A stretch of DNA of 64,000 bases from positions 1,550,001 to 1,614,000 of the forward strand of contig OZ241916.1 of the NCBI GenBank assembly GCA_965203865.1. Direction: 5' to 3'. Below the pieces are notes generated by a model that did not search any database, was not told where the DNA came from, and worked only from the letters and a program-made list of their open reading frames with translations. This document shows positions 35,124-43,831 of this stretch, one piece after another. Made by a program: the position numbers and the translations under genes. Position 1 is the stretch's first letter. Every line of letters starts with the position of its first letter. The DNA comes from G965200765 sp965203865 (lineage in GTDB: Bacteria > Pseudomonadota > Gammaproteobacteria > Arenicellales > JAJDZL01).

Positions 35124-36245
35124 TCAAGCGGCCAGCTTGTCCCAGAAACTTTTTATCTTTCTCGTCCAGTTTGTCTTGTGGGGATTGTGCCTTGCCCCGC
35201 CTTTGCTTATCAGCGTATCAAATTCTTCAAGCAACGATTTTTGCTTGGGTGTCAGAGCGACAGGTGTTTCTACAATCAACTTGCAAATCATGTCGCCAGG
35301 CTGGTGGGTACGGACATTCTTTACGCCTTTGCCACGCAAGCGTACCCTTTTGCCAGTCTGAGTTTCAGGTGGCACGATGAGTTTTGCACGTCCTTGCAAT
35401 ATGGGAATCTCAAGTTCGCCACCCAATGCAGCAGTCTTGAAACTGACCGGCATCTCAATATACAAATTATCACCGTCACGAACAAATATTGAATGCTCGC
35501 GCAACCGCACTTGAACATACAAGTCACCTGGTGCCACTCCGCGAGGTCCAGCCTGCCCCTTGCCCGCAATTCTCACTTGATTACCATCGTCTATGCCCGC
35601 CGGTATTTGAACTGAAATTCGAGTTTCAGTTTGCACCCTTCCCTGTCCACCGCAATCTGTGCACGGAACTGCAATCACCTTCCCGCTACCATTGCACTGA
35701 GGACAAGTCTGCTGCAGAGTAAAACCAAGCTGCTGAGTGCGAACTTGCCCATGCCCATCGCATGTTGGACATGCTGTTGGCTTTGTGCCTGCTTTAGCCC
35801 CGCTACCATCGCATGCATCGCAAGCTTCCAGGTTTGGTATTTTGATTTCTTTTTCTATTCCGCTGGCTGATTCTTCAAGATCAAGCTCCATGGTAAAACG
35901 CAAGTCCGGGCCTGTTTCAGGTCGTCTCGACCTGCGACCCCCACCGAAAAAATCACTAAAAACGTCTCCGAAGAAATCACTGAATCCATCCACACCGGCA
36001 CCAAAGGATGAAGAGCCATCAACCCCTGCGAAGCCAAATTGATCGTAGCTGGCGCGTGTTTGAGAATCTTTGAGGACATCATATGCTTCCCGAACTTCTT
36101 TGAATTTTTCTTCTGCTTCAGCCGAATTGTCAACATTCCGGTCTGGATGGTATTTCATTGCGAGCCGACGGTAAGCTTTCCGAATATCAGAATCGGAAGC
36201 GTTCTGGCTTAGGCCAAGTACTTCGTAGTAGTCGCGCTTTTCCAT
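35124..36245 (-). CDS. dnaJ: Chaperone protein DnaJ
   Basis: Hsp40 co-chaperone of 373 residues that stimulates DnaK ATPase. The J domain has the HPD motif in KYHPDRN. A Gly/Phe-rich linker (around 75-110) precedes four zinc-finger repeats of the CxxCxGxG type (CDACDGSG, CPTCDGHG, CPQCNGSG, CTDCGGQG). C-terminal substrate-binding domains complete a standard type I DnaJ. It follows dnaK by 21 bases. Confidence 0.98.
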   Translation of the reverse strand: MEKRDYYEVLGLSQNASDSDIRKAYRRLAMKYHPDRNVDNSAEAEEKFKEVREAYDVLKDSQTRASYDQFGFAGVDGSSSFGAGVDGFSDFFGDVFSDFFGGGRRSRRPETGPDLRFTMELDLEESASGIEKEIKIPNLEACDACDGSGAKAGTKPTACPTCDGHGQVRTQQLGFTLQQTCPQCNGSGKVIAVPCTDCGGQGRVQTETRISVQIPAGIDDGNQVRIAGKGQAGPRGVAPGDLYVQVRLREHSIFVRDGDNLYIEMPVSFKTAALGGELEIPILQGRAKLIVPPETQTGKRVRLRGKGVKNVRTHQPGDMICKLIVETPVALTPKQKSLLEEFDTLISKGGARHNPHKTNWTRKIKSFWDKLAA

Positions 36246-36266
36246 TATTCGCAGAAAAACTTCAAT

Positions 36267-38210
36267 TTAAGACTTCTTGTCCTTGTCTTCTGAAACTTCT
36301 TCAAAATCAGCATCTACAACCGTGTCATCCTGCGAACTTCCTGAATCTGCATTAGCACCAGCACTTGCCGCCTCATCAGCGGATGCTTGGCTGTACATTT
36401 TCTCTGCAAGCGAATGACTCGCTTTGGAAAGCGCTTCCGTCTTTTCTTTGATGACATCAACATCTGCATCGCTTGACATCACTGACTCAAGATCGGATAT
36501 TGCGTTCTCCACAGTGCTTTTTTCAGAATCGTCCAACTTGTCTCCCAAGTCCGACATGGTTTTTCGCGTCGAATGAATCAGGCTTTCACCCATGTTCTTT
36601 GCATCCACTACTTCCCGCATTTTGCGATCTTCATCCGCATGTTCTTCAGCTTCACGCACCATTCGTTCAATTTCCACATCATCCAGCCCTGAACTGGACC
36701 TGATTTCTATGCGATTTTCTTTGCCCGTCGCTTTGTCCTTTGCCGACACATGCATAATTCCATTTGCGTCAATGTCAAAAGTAACTTCAATTTGCGGCAC
36801 CCCGCGTGGTGCACTCGGAATATCCGTCAAATCGAACCGCCCCAGCGACTTATTATCCTTGGCCATTTCCCGCTCCCCTTGCAGCACATGTACAGTAACT
36901 GCATTTTGGTTATCGTCAGCTGTTGAAAATGTCTGGCTTTCCTTGGTTGGAATTGTGGTGTTTTTCTGTATCAACTTTGTCATCACACCGCCTAGTGTTT
37001 CAATACCCAGAGACAGTGGAGTCACATCCAGTAACAGCACATCCTTTACATCGCCTCCAAGCACACCGCCCTGGATTGCAGCGCCTGCCGCAACCGCTTC
37101 GTCCGGATTGATATCTCTGCGAGCTTCCTGACCAAAAGTCTTTGCAACGGTTTCCTGAACTTTCGGCATGCGCGTTTGACCACCAACCAGAATGACATCG
37201 TTGATATCACCCGCAACCAAACCGGCTTCTTTCAATGCGCTTTTGCACGGCCCAACAGTCTTTGCGACTAAATCGTCTACCAATGACTCCAGTTTTGCTC
37301 GAGACAGCTTGAAATTAAGATGCTTTGGACCGCTCTTGTCCGCGGTGATATAGGGCAGATTCACTTCGGTCTGACTACTGGAAGACAACTCGATTTTCGC
37401 CTTTTCAGCACCTTCCTTAAGTCGCTGCATGGCAAGCGGATCGCCTCGCAAATCCATGCCTTGATCCTTTTTGAACTCGTCGGCAAGGTAATCAATCAGT
37501 CGCCGGTCGAAATCCTCTCCGCCCAGAAACGTATCACCGTCCGTGGAAAGCACTTCAAACTGCTGGTCGCCGTCAACTGAAGCAATTTCGATGATTGAAA
37601 TGTCAAATGTGCCACCGCCCAGGTCATACACAGCGATCTTGCGATCTTCGCCCGACTGCTTGTCCAATCCGTACGCCAGCGCAGCTGCGGTAGGTTCATT
37701 GATAATTCGCTTTACATCAAGGCCAGCAATTTTCCCTGCATCTTTTGTTGCCTGGCGCTGCGAATCGTTAAAGTAAGCGGGTACAGTAATGACCGCCGCC
37801 TCTACTGTTTCACCCAAATAGTCTTCTGCTGTTTGCTTCATTTTTTGAAGAATTCTGGCGGCAACCTCCGGGGGAGAGATATCTTTATTTTCTACACGAA
37901 CCCATGCATCGCCGTTTTTTGCCTTGACAATCTTGTATGGCATCAAATCAAGGTCCTGCTGAACAACCTGTTCATCGAATTTCCGTCCAATCAATCGCTT
38001 GACTGCAAACAGCGTATTGTGAGGATTGGTTACGGCCTGTCGCTTGGCAGACTGTCCAACCAGAACCTCATCATCATCGGTGAAGGCAACTATGGAAGGC
38101 GTTGTACGGTCGCCTTCCTGATTTTCAATAATCTTTGCCGACCCGGAACCTTCGTAAACTGCCACGCAGGAATTTGTGGTACCCAAGTCAATTCCAATAA
38201 TTTTTCCCAT
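36267..38210 (-). CDS. dnaK: Chaperone protein DnaK (Hsp70)
   Basis: ATP-dependent Hsp70 of 647 residues. The phosphate loops GIDLGTTNSCVA and AVYDLGGGTFDIS, the segment VILVGGQTRMPKV, and the linker DVLLLDVTPLSLGIETLGG are intact. The acidic tail ends EEVSEDKDKKS instead of the common EEV ending. It lies between grpE and dnaJ; a sigma-32-like promoter (38247-38275) precedes it. Confidence 0.98.
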   Translation of the reverse strand: MGKIIGIDLGTTNSCVAVYEGSGSAKIIENQEGDRTTPSIVAFTDDDEVLVGQSAKRQAVTNPHNTLFAVKRLIGRKFDEQVVQQDLDLMPYKIVKAKNGDAWVRVENKDISPPEVAARILQKMKQTAEDYLGETVEAAVITVPAYFNDSQRQATKDAGKIAGLDVKRIINEPTAAALAYGLDKQSGEDRKIAVYDLGGGTFDISIIEIASVDGDQQFEVLSTDGDTFLGGEDFDRRLIDYLADEFKKDQGMDLRGDPLAMQRLKEGAEKAKIELSSSSQTEVNLPYITADKSGPKHLNFKLSRAKLESLVDDLVAKTVGPCKSALKEAGLVAGDINDVILVGGQTRMPKVQETVAKTFGQEARRDINPDEAVAAGAAIQGGVLGGDVKDVLLLDVTPLSLGIETLGGVMTKLIQKNTTIPTKESQTFSTADDNQNAVTVHVLQGEREMAKDNKSLGRFDLTDIPSAPRGVPQIEVTFDIDANGIMHVSAKDKATGKENRIEIRSSSGLDDVEIERMVREAEEHADEDRKMREVVDAKNMGESLIHSTRKTMSDLGDKLDDSEKSTVENAISDLESVMSSDADVDVIKEKTEALSKASHSLAEKMYSQASADEAASAGANADSGSSQDDTVVDADFEEVSEDKDKKS

Positions 38211-38246
38211 ATTTACCTCTCGATCCGAAAAATTTGATTATTGTTA

Positions 38247-38275
38247 ATTTGAGGACAATTGCTGTTTTTTTCAAG
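38247..38275 (-). promoter_or_regulatory. Sigma-32-like heat-shock promoter of dnaK
   Basis: On the minus strand CTTGAAA (38269-38275) and CCTCAAAT (38247-38254) are separated by 14 bases. The first box matches the sigma-32 -35 consensus exactly and the second resembles CCCCATNT. It lies in the gap between grpE and dnaK, about 37 bases from the start codon. Confidence 0.5.
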
Positions 38276-38315
38276 CACTTGCCTCAGGTTCTGTCTTTTT
38301 GCCACTGTCATCAAC

Positions 38316-38999
38316 CTAGCTTTCGTCGATTTTCACCGTTTTTTGGGCAACTATAACCATGGCGGGCCGAAGCAACCGGTCATGCAACTTGAATCCCTTT
38401 CGGAAAGTGGCAACAATGTGATTCGGCTCGATTTCCTCGCTTGGCTGCATTGTCATTGCCTGATGCAGTTCCGTATCAAACCGCTCACCCGGCTGCGGCG
38501 CAATTTCTTCCACCGAAAATTTTTGAAATACATTATTCAACTGCTTCAAGGTCAGCTCAACTCCATTGTGCATGGCTTCAAACGATTCTTTTGAATTGTT
38601 CTTTAATTCTACTTCGCAAGCCTGTTCCAGACTTTCTTTTACATCCAGCAATTCCGTTGCAAACGAAGATATCCCATACTTGCGGGATTTTTCCAGCTCC
38701 GCTGCTGAACGCTTTTGAATATTCTGTTTTTCTGCCTCCAAACGTAAAATTCTATCCTTGCCTTTCTCAAGTTCTTCCGATACTACGAGCAACTGCTCGG
38801 CAAGTTCTAGCTCATCCTCTACTTCGCTCGTCTTTTTATTGCAAGGCGCTTGCTCGGCAACAGAACCAGTTCCACTGGCTTGATTCTCAGCCTGTGCCTT
38901 CTGGTCCGCTTCCAACACCTCCTCTTGTACTTCCGGCGGCATATCGGAAACATTCTCTGCAAATTCAGAGTGCTTATCAGATTGCTTCGCTTTACCCAT
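38316..38999 (-). CDS. grpE: Nucleotide exchange factor GrpE
   Basis: Releases ADP from DnaK. The 227-residue protein has an acidic N-terminal extension of about 60 residues, a long coiled-coil helix (about 60-130), and the C-terminal signature with HQAMTMQPSEEIEPNHIVAT and KGFKLHDRLLRPAMVIVA. It stands between hrcA and dnaK with gaps of about 100 bases on each side, so internal promoters are possible. Confidence 0.97.
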   Translation of the reverse strand: MGKAKQSDKHSEFAENVSDMPPEVQEEVLEADQKAQAENQASGTGSVAEQAPCNKKTSEVEDELELAEQLLVVSEELEKGKDRILRLEAEKQNIQKRSAAELEKSRKYGISSFATELLDVKESLEQACEVELKNNSKESFEAMHNGVELTLKQLNNVFQKFSVEEIAPQPGERFDTELHQAMTMQPSEEIEPNHIVATFRKGFKLHDRLLRPAMVIVAQKTVKIDES

Positions 39000-39102
39000 T
39001 CATGATCTCCAAATCAAATTATCCAAGTTTTTGCTGTATCCATGGCACTACTATATGGAGACAAGAATTGAAAATATCAATAAAATGAAAACCGAAAAGA
39101 TT

Positions 39103-40143
39103 TTATTGCTGATTCAAGTGAGTCAAAGCATTACTTAGCATATGCGCTGTCACGTCCACGACGGAGATTACCTGGTCGTACTGCATGCGCGTCGGCCCGA
39201 TTACCCCAAGTACTCCAATGGTTTGCCCTTCAACCTCATAAGGCGCAGTAACTACGCTACACTCATTCAATCCCGCATACCCCGATTCGTCGCCGACGAA
39301 TATTGATACTCCCTGAGCTTTTATACTCTGGTCAAGCAGGCTCAGCAAAGAATGACGCGTCTTGAATGTTTCAAATATTTTTTTGATTTTCTCGATTGCG
39401 GCAAAATCAGGAATACTAAACAGGTTTTCTTCCCCGCTGACTAGAACATCCTCAGAACCCAATCCCTCCCGGTCAATTAAACCGCTTGCGATGGTAATGG
39501 CAGTATCCATCAGACCGTGAATCTGCTCCTTGTCTCGCTTCATTTCCCTTAGCAACTGCTCCTTGACAACATACAGCGATTTTCCTCGGTACATGTCGTT
39601 GAAAAAATTCGCAGCTTCGACCAATTCATTCTCGGAATACTCCCGGTCGTTGGAAATCACTCTGTTTTGAACCTGCCCGTCTTCAGTAATCAGTACTACC
39701 AGTACGCGTTTTGTGGAAATCGGTACAAATTCAATTTGACGAAACGTAGTAGTTGACAGATGCGGCAGAAATACAATGCTTGCAAACTTGGTAATGTCTG
39801 ACAGAAATTCAGACGCAGTCTGCATGAGTTCCTTTGTATCATGCCCTTCGTTCAGGCGCCCCTCAATTTGTGTAACAGTTGAGCTTCTCAGCGGCTTTAC
39901 GTTTAACATGGTATCAATAAAGAAACGATATCCCTGAGGTGTGGGGATGCGACCAGCAGATGTATGCGGTGCGCGTATAAAGCCCATGTCTTCTAAATCA
40001 GCCATTACGTTGCGAATGGTAGCCGGACTCAAGTCTACTCCCGGCTCGTGCGCAAGGGTACGCGAACCAACAGGGCTGCCCTGTTCAATAAATTTTGAAA
40101 CCAGCATGCGCAACAATTCTTCGGCGCGTTTGTCCAAATCCAT
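39103..40143 (-). CDS. hrcA: Heat-inducible transcription repressor HrcA
   Basis: Repressor of 346 residues that binds CIRCE elements and needs GroEL for activity in known systems. The N-terminal winged helix contains VDLSPATIRNVMADLEDMGFI; the GAF-like C-terminal part includes GVLGVIGPTRMQYDQVISVV. HrcA is uncommon in Gammaproteobacteria. A CIRCE inverted repeat (TTAGCACTC, 9 bases, GAGTGCTAA) was not found upstream of hrcA, grpE, dnaK or dnaJ, so its target is probably elsewhere, for example groESL. A sigma-70-type promoter is seen at 40241-40269. Confidence 0.96.
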   Translation of the reverse strand: MDLDKRAEELLRMLVSKFIEQGSPVGSRTLAHEPGVDLSPATIRNVMADLEDMGFIRAPHTSAGRIPTPQGYRFFIDTMLNVKPLRSSTVTQIEGRLNEGHDTKELMQTASEFLSDITKFASIVFLPHLSTTTFRQIEFVPISTKRVLVVLITEDGQVQNRVISNDREYSENELVEAANFFNDMYRGKSLYVVKEQLLREMKRDKEQIHGLMDTAITIASGLIDREGLGSEDVLVSGEENLFSIPDFAAIEKIKKIFETFKTRHSLLSLLDQSIKAQGVSIFVGDESGYAGLNECSVVTAPYEVEGQTIGVLGVIGPTRMQYDQVISVVDVTAHMLSNALTHLNQQ

Positions 40144-40240
40144 GATTTTCCTGCCTTGCCCGGTGGTTTATTGCTTAAAATTGTTTCCTGTTATAGAAGC
40201 ATACTTAACTATCATACAAATATTTTCAGCATTTCGTTAA

Positions 40241-40269
40241 ATTATGGTTTTATCGCCGCCAAATCTCAA
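40241..40269 (-). promoter_or_regulatory. Sigma-70-type promoter of hrcA
   Basis: On the minus strand TTGAGA (40264-40269) and CATAAT (40241-40246) are separated by 17 bases, about 97 bases upstream of the hrcA start, in the gap divergent from nadK. Confidence 0.5.
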
Positions 40270-40362
40270 CCATGTTCGTAATCAAAATTCGCCAAGTCGC
40301 GTAAAATAGCGATGCAGGACGGCAACGAGTTGATAAATTTTACTACACACACAGACGAAACC

Positions 40363-41238
40363 ATGACCCAAGTCAAAAGAATTGCAATTCTTGGAAATCT
40401 TGAAAACGCCATAGTGCAGGAGATTGTAGAGAAAATCTCTGAAGTGCTGCGTGCAGGCAAAATTCAGTACAACTCGTATTCGCTTACTGGAGAGTTTGTA
40501 CAGGAGTCTCCGGAAATTCTGGATGACTTTAAACCAGGCATTGCAATTGTTATCGGTGGAGATGGCACATTCATGAATGCTTCGCGAAGACTGGCCGATA
40601 CTCAAGTCCCACTAATCGGCATCAACCTCGGCCGACGCGGTTTCCTGACCGATGTTTCTGTTCGTGAAGTTGCCAGCTCCATTCAAAAAATATTAAACGG
40701 AGAGTACGAAATCGAATCCAGACTGCTCATCGAAACTGAGTTGATTCGGGAGAACAAAAAGATTTCCACGTATAGCGCCCTGAATGACGTAGTAGTCAGC
40801 AAGGCAAACTTTGGTCGTCTGATTGAGTTTGAAATTCATGTCGACGGAAATTTTGTTACCACTGCAAGAGCAGACGGCATTATTGTTTCTACTCCGACAG
40901 GGTCAACCGCTTATTCACTTTCTGCTGGCGGCCCCATTGTCTATCCTACTCTGGCAGCACTCGTGCTGCTTCCGATCAGTCCCCACACACTTAGTAACCG
41001 CCCTATTGTACTCAGCGACTCCAGCAATATTGAAATACGCCAACTTGGTACGGAGAACAATAATTCATGCCTGGTCGTAGACGGGCACATTCAAACCCCG
41101 TTGGATGGCTCGGAAGTTGTCAATGTCAAACGTTCCACCAAGTCAGCCAATTTTGTTCGCATCGCAGGTCATACCTTCTACAGTCAACTACGACAAAAGT
41201 TGGGCTGGGGTGTAGAATCACTGGACGGAGCGAAATGA
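40363..41238 (+). CDS. nadK: NAD kinase
   Basis: Makes NADP from NAD and ATP. The 291-residue protein from the ATG at 40363 starts MTQVKRIAILGNLEN, matching the family start. An in-frame ATG at 40312 would add 17 residues without similarity. Motifs are IGGDGTFMN (GGDGT at 65-69), ALNDVVVSK and STPTGSTAYSLSAGGPIV. The stop overlaps the recN start (ATGA), and the nadK-recN order is widespread in Gammaproteobacteria. It is divergent from hrcA. Confidence 0.96.
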   Translation: MTQVKRIAILGNLENAIVQEIVEKISEVLRAGKIQYNSYSLTGEFVQESPEILDDFKPGIAIVIGGDGTFMNASRRLADTQVPLIGINLGRRGFLTDVSVREVASSIQKILNGEYEIESRLLIETELIRENKKISTYSALNDVVVSKANFGRLIEFEIHVDGNFVTTARADGIIVSTPTGSTAYSLSAGGPIVYPTLAALVLLPISPHTLSNRPIVLSDSSNIEIRQLGTENNNSCLVVDGHIQTPLDGSEVVNVKRSTKSANFVRIAGHTFYSQLRQKLGWGVESLDGAK

Positions 41239-42902
41239 TCAAGTCGTTACATGTTCGAGACTACCTGCTGATTCCTGAACTCAACATTGAGCTATCAAAC
41301 GGGCTAACCGTATTTACTGGCGAAACCGGTGCCGGCAAGTCGCTAATTGTGGATTCACTAGCACTGGCTTTGGGCTCGCGAGCAGAATCAGGAGTGGTTC
41401 GAAAAGGTTGCGAAAAAGCCGAGATCTTCATCACATTCGATGTCAGCACCTCTCGTGTAAAAACATGGCTGCACCACAACGACTATGACAACGGCGACGA
41501 GTGTATTGTTCGGCGAAATTTGTATTCGCAGCGGCCCTCAAAGGCATTTATTAACGGAAGACCCGTTACTGTTCAAACTCTTCGGGAACTGGGAGAACTA
41601 CTGGTTGATATACACGGTCAACACGAACATCAACTTCTGTTAAGGAAGCAGGAGCAAAGAAGAATTCTTGACGGCTATGCAGGCCACCTGGACAATATCG
41701 CGAAGCTTGAGGACATTTCCACATCTATCCGAAAAAAGCAAAACTTGCGGGCGGAAATGCTAAAGATGCGACAAGAACTTGAGTCGCGAAGCGAACTGCT
41801 GGCTCATCAAATTGAGACTCTGGAACAGTTGGAGCCAACTGCAGAAGAGTTCAGCCGATTGAACAGCGAACTTGAAAAACTGTCGAATGCCGAAGAACTT
41901 TCCGCATCGCTTGAAAACATAGCGCAACGACTGCTTTACGGAGATGATGGGACCGCTAGCAACATACTGAGCGACTGCATACGACAATTGGATGAACTTG
42001 TTCAGTACGATCAAACCCTTGAAGAGTGTCGAACCATGATGGATGAAGCATCAGTAAGAGTCAATGATGCAGCTCGCGAGATGCGTTCAGTTTCAGATCG
42101 AATTGAGTCCGACCCTGCTCGCATCACAGAATTGGAAAGTCGCATGGCAGCACTGCAGCATCAAGCCCGAATACACAGCACAACGCCCGATACATTGGAT
42201 GCAAAACTGGCAGAACTAGTTTCAGAATCCGCCGAAGTCGGCGATAAACTACAAGCAATATTGAACATTGACACCAGCATTCATGAACTTGAACAGCAAT
42301 ATAACGAATTTGCTGATATGGTCAGCGCTTCGCGTAAAAAAGCCGCGGAAAGCTTCACGAAGGAAGTCACCGAGTTGCTACGACATTTGGGCATGGAAAC
42401 CGGTGTTTTTGAGGTTCGCATGGAGCAGTTGCCCGATAACAGCTTTTCTCGCTATGGAAACGAAAATATTGAATTCTTTGTTGCCACAAACAATGCACAG
42501 GAAGTTGGTTTGCTATCGAAGGTTGCTTCTGGCGGTGAGTTGTCAAGAATCAGCCTCGCAATTCAGATAGTTGCTTCCGACGTTACAGAAATCTCCTCTA
42601 TTGTGTTCGATGAAGTCGATGTCGGCATTGGCGGCAGAGTCGCTGAAAGCGTCGGGAAACTGCTGCGCAAATTGGGGAAAACTGCCCAGGTTCTTTGTAT
42701 TACTCACCTGCCCCAGGTAGCCTCAATGGGAAACAACCAAATGAAAGTGGTAAAGCATTCTGGCAACAATGCTACTATTGCCGTTGAACAACTGAACAAT
42801 GAGGATAGAATACTGGAAATTGCAAGAATGCTAGGCGGTGCTAAAATTACCGAACGGACAACTGCGCACGCCAAGGAAATGCTATTACAAGAACCCCAAT
42901 GA
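41235..42902 (+). CDS. recN: DNA repair protein RecN
   Basis: SMC-like ATPase of 555 residues that acts early in double-strand-break repair. Walker A is GETGAGKS (29-36); the ABC signature SGGELSRISLAIQ and Walker B SSIVFDEVDVGIGG lie near the C-terminus. The middle is coiled coil. The ATG at 41235 overlaps the nadK stop; the open frame extends upstream to 41067, but that part is the shadow of nadK. The end overlaps the next gene by 4 bases. No LexA box was recognised; translation is coupled to nadK. Confidence 0.97.
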   Translation: MIKSLHVRDYLLIPELNIELSNGLTVFTGETGAGKSLIVDSLALALGSRAESGVVRKGCEKAEIFITFDVSTSRVKTWLHHNDYDNGDECIVRRNLYSQRPSKAFINGRPVTVQTLRELGELLVDIHGQHEHQLLLRKQEQRRILDGYAGHLDNIAKLEDISTSIRKKQNLRAEMLKMRQELESRSELLAHQIETLEQLEPTAEEFSRLNSELEKLSNAEELSASLENIAQRLLYGDDGTASNILSDCIRQLDELVQYDQTLEECRTMMDEASVRVNDAAREMRSVSDRIESDPARITELESRMAALQHQARIHSTTPDTLDAKLAELVSESAEVGDKLQAILNIDTSIHELEQQYNEFADMVSASRKKAAESFTKEVTELLRHLGMETGVFEVRMEQLPDNSFSRYGNENIEFFVATNNAQEVGLLSKVASGGELSRISLAIQIVASDVTEISSIVFDEVDVGIGGRVAESVGKLLRKLGKTAQVLCITHLPQVASMGNNQMKVVKHSGNNATIAVEQLNNEDRILEIARMLGGAKITERTTAHAKEMLLQEPQ

Positions 42903-43387
42903 TTCAAGCAGAAATTCAAACACTGTATTCGCCAATTGTACGAGATGCTACTGTTTACGAGTCGACGGCGATTTACGATCTCATCAAACCCCATGCAAGC
43001 GCAGGGATTCTTTTGCCGCGGTCAGAAAAAGAAATTTTAATCGACATCAGAAAATTCATCGTGGTAGATGAGAATGGAGTCATTGCAGGTTGCGGCGCAT
43101 TGGAAATATATACAGAAACCTTGTGTGAAATTCGAAGCCTGGTAGTATCTTCAAAGCATGAAATGAAGGGCTATGGCAACTTGCTGGTCCACTCACTTGT
43201 TGACAAAGCAAACTCTCTCGGACTGGTTCGCGTGATAGCTCTTACTTATAAACCTGATTTTTTTCACAAACTGGGGTTTAAAACGGTTCCAAAAACAAGA
43301 TTTCCCGAAAAAATACAGAAGGATTGCCACAAATGCTGTAAATTTAATAGCTGCGACGAGATTGCAGTTTTAAAAGAATTGACTTGA
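42899..43387 (+). CDS. GNAT acetyltransferase resembling short-form N-acetylglutamate synthase
   Basis: A 162-residue GNAT protein. The acetyl-CoA-binding core is around EIRSLVVSSKHEMKGYGNLL. The C-terminal segment KDCHKCCKFNSCDEIAVLKE contains a Cys pattern (CHKCCKFNSC) seen in short ArgA-type N-acetylglutamate synthases such as those of actinobacteria and in similar bacterial proteins, where the line also ends CDEIAM-like. A role at the first step of arginine synthesis is thus plausible but not certain. The start overlaps the recN stop (ATGA), so it is translated with recN. Confidence 0.75.
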   Translation: MIQAEIQTLYSPIVRDATVYESTAIYDLIKPHASAGILLPRSEKEILIDIRKFIVVDENGVIAGCGALEIYTETLCEIRSLVVSSKHEMKGYGNLLVHSLVDKANSLGLVRVIALTYKPDFFHKLGFKTVPKTRFPEKIQKDCHKCCKFNSCDEIAVLKELT

Positions 43388-43415
43388 AATAAATCTACTA
43401 GAGTATTAATCTTAA

Positions 43416-43781
43416 ATGAAAAACTTATATAAAATTCGAATCATCGCCTTAGTTTCCATATTTGCGACAACTGGATTTGTCGGTTGTTCACCTTATCGGC
43501 CGGATGTTCAGCAAGGCCAAGTATCTTCAATGAACGAGGCTTCAAATCTGCAAATCGGCATGACCCGTGAAGAGGTTTTTGAAATTATGGGCACTCCTTT
43601 AATCAAAGATTCGTTCAATGCCGACCAGTGGGTTTACGTTTATACGATATCCAAAAGCGGGGAAGCAATTGAAGTTCAGGCAAAAGTAACTGTCAAATTT
43701 GACGACGACAAAGTTTCCGAAATTATGGGAGTTTCAGAACCGACAATGTCTGATTCAGAAGAATCTGATTCAAGCACCTGA
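43416..43781 (+). CDS. bamE: Outer-membrane assembly lipoprotein BamE
   Basis: Small lipoprotein of the BAM complex that inserts beta-barrel proteins. The 121-residue protein has a lipoprotein signal with lipobox ending FVGC (Cys24). Then follow GMTREEVFEIMGTPLIKDSF and DQWVYVY, the SmpA/OmlA signatures. The acidic Ser-rich tail (SDSEESDSS) is not conserved in the family. It follows the acetyltransferase by 28 bases and converges with the solute-binding protein gene. The recN-bamE neighbourhood is common in Gammaproteobacteria. Confidence 0.93.
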   Translation: MKNLYKIRIIALVSIFATTGFVGCSPYRPDVQQGQVSSMNEASNLQIGMTREEVFEIMGTPLIKDSFNADQWVYVYTISKSGEAIEVQAKVTVKFDDDKVSEIMGVSEPTMSDSEESDSST

Positions 43782-43831
43782 CAACTTGACGAATGCGTCA
43801 CTGAACAAATCGGATTGATACCCCTATTGCT

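Noticed and set aside
36592..37131. Long open frame antisense to dnaK
   Set aside because: It lies wholly inside dnaK on the opposite strand, has no start signal and encodes a Ser/Thr-rich sequence typical of antisense shadows.
38441..39088. 215-codon open frame antisense to grpE
   Set aside because: Shadow of the grpE gene, which is clearly recognised on the minus strand.
41067..41234. Upstream extension of the recN frame
   Set aside because: It overlaps nadK in another frame, while the conserved RecN start is the ATG at 41235 overlapping the nadK stop.
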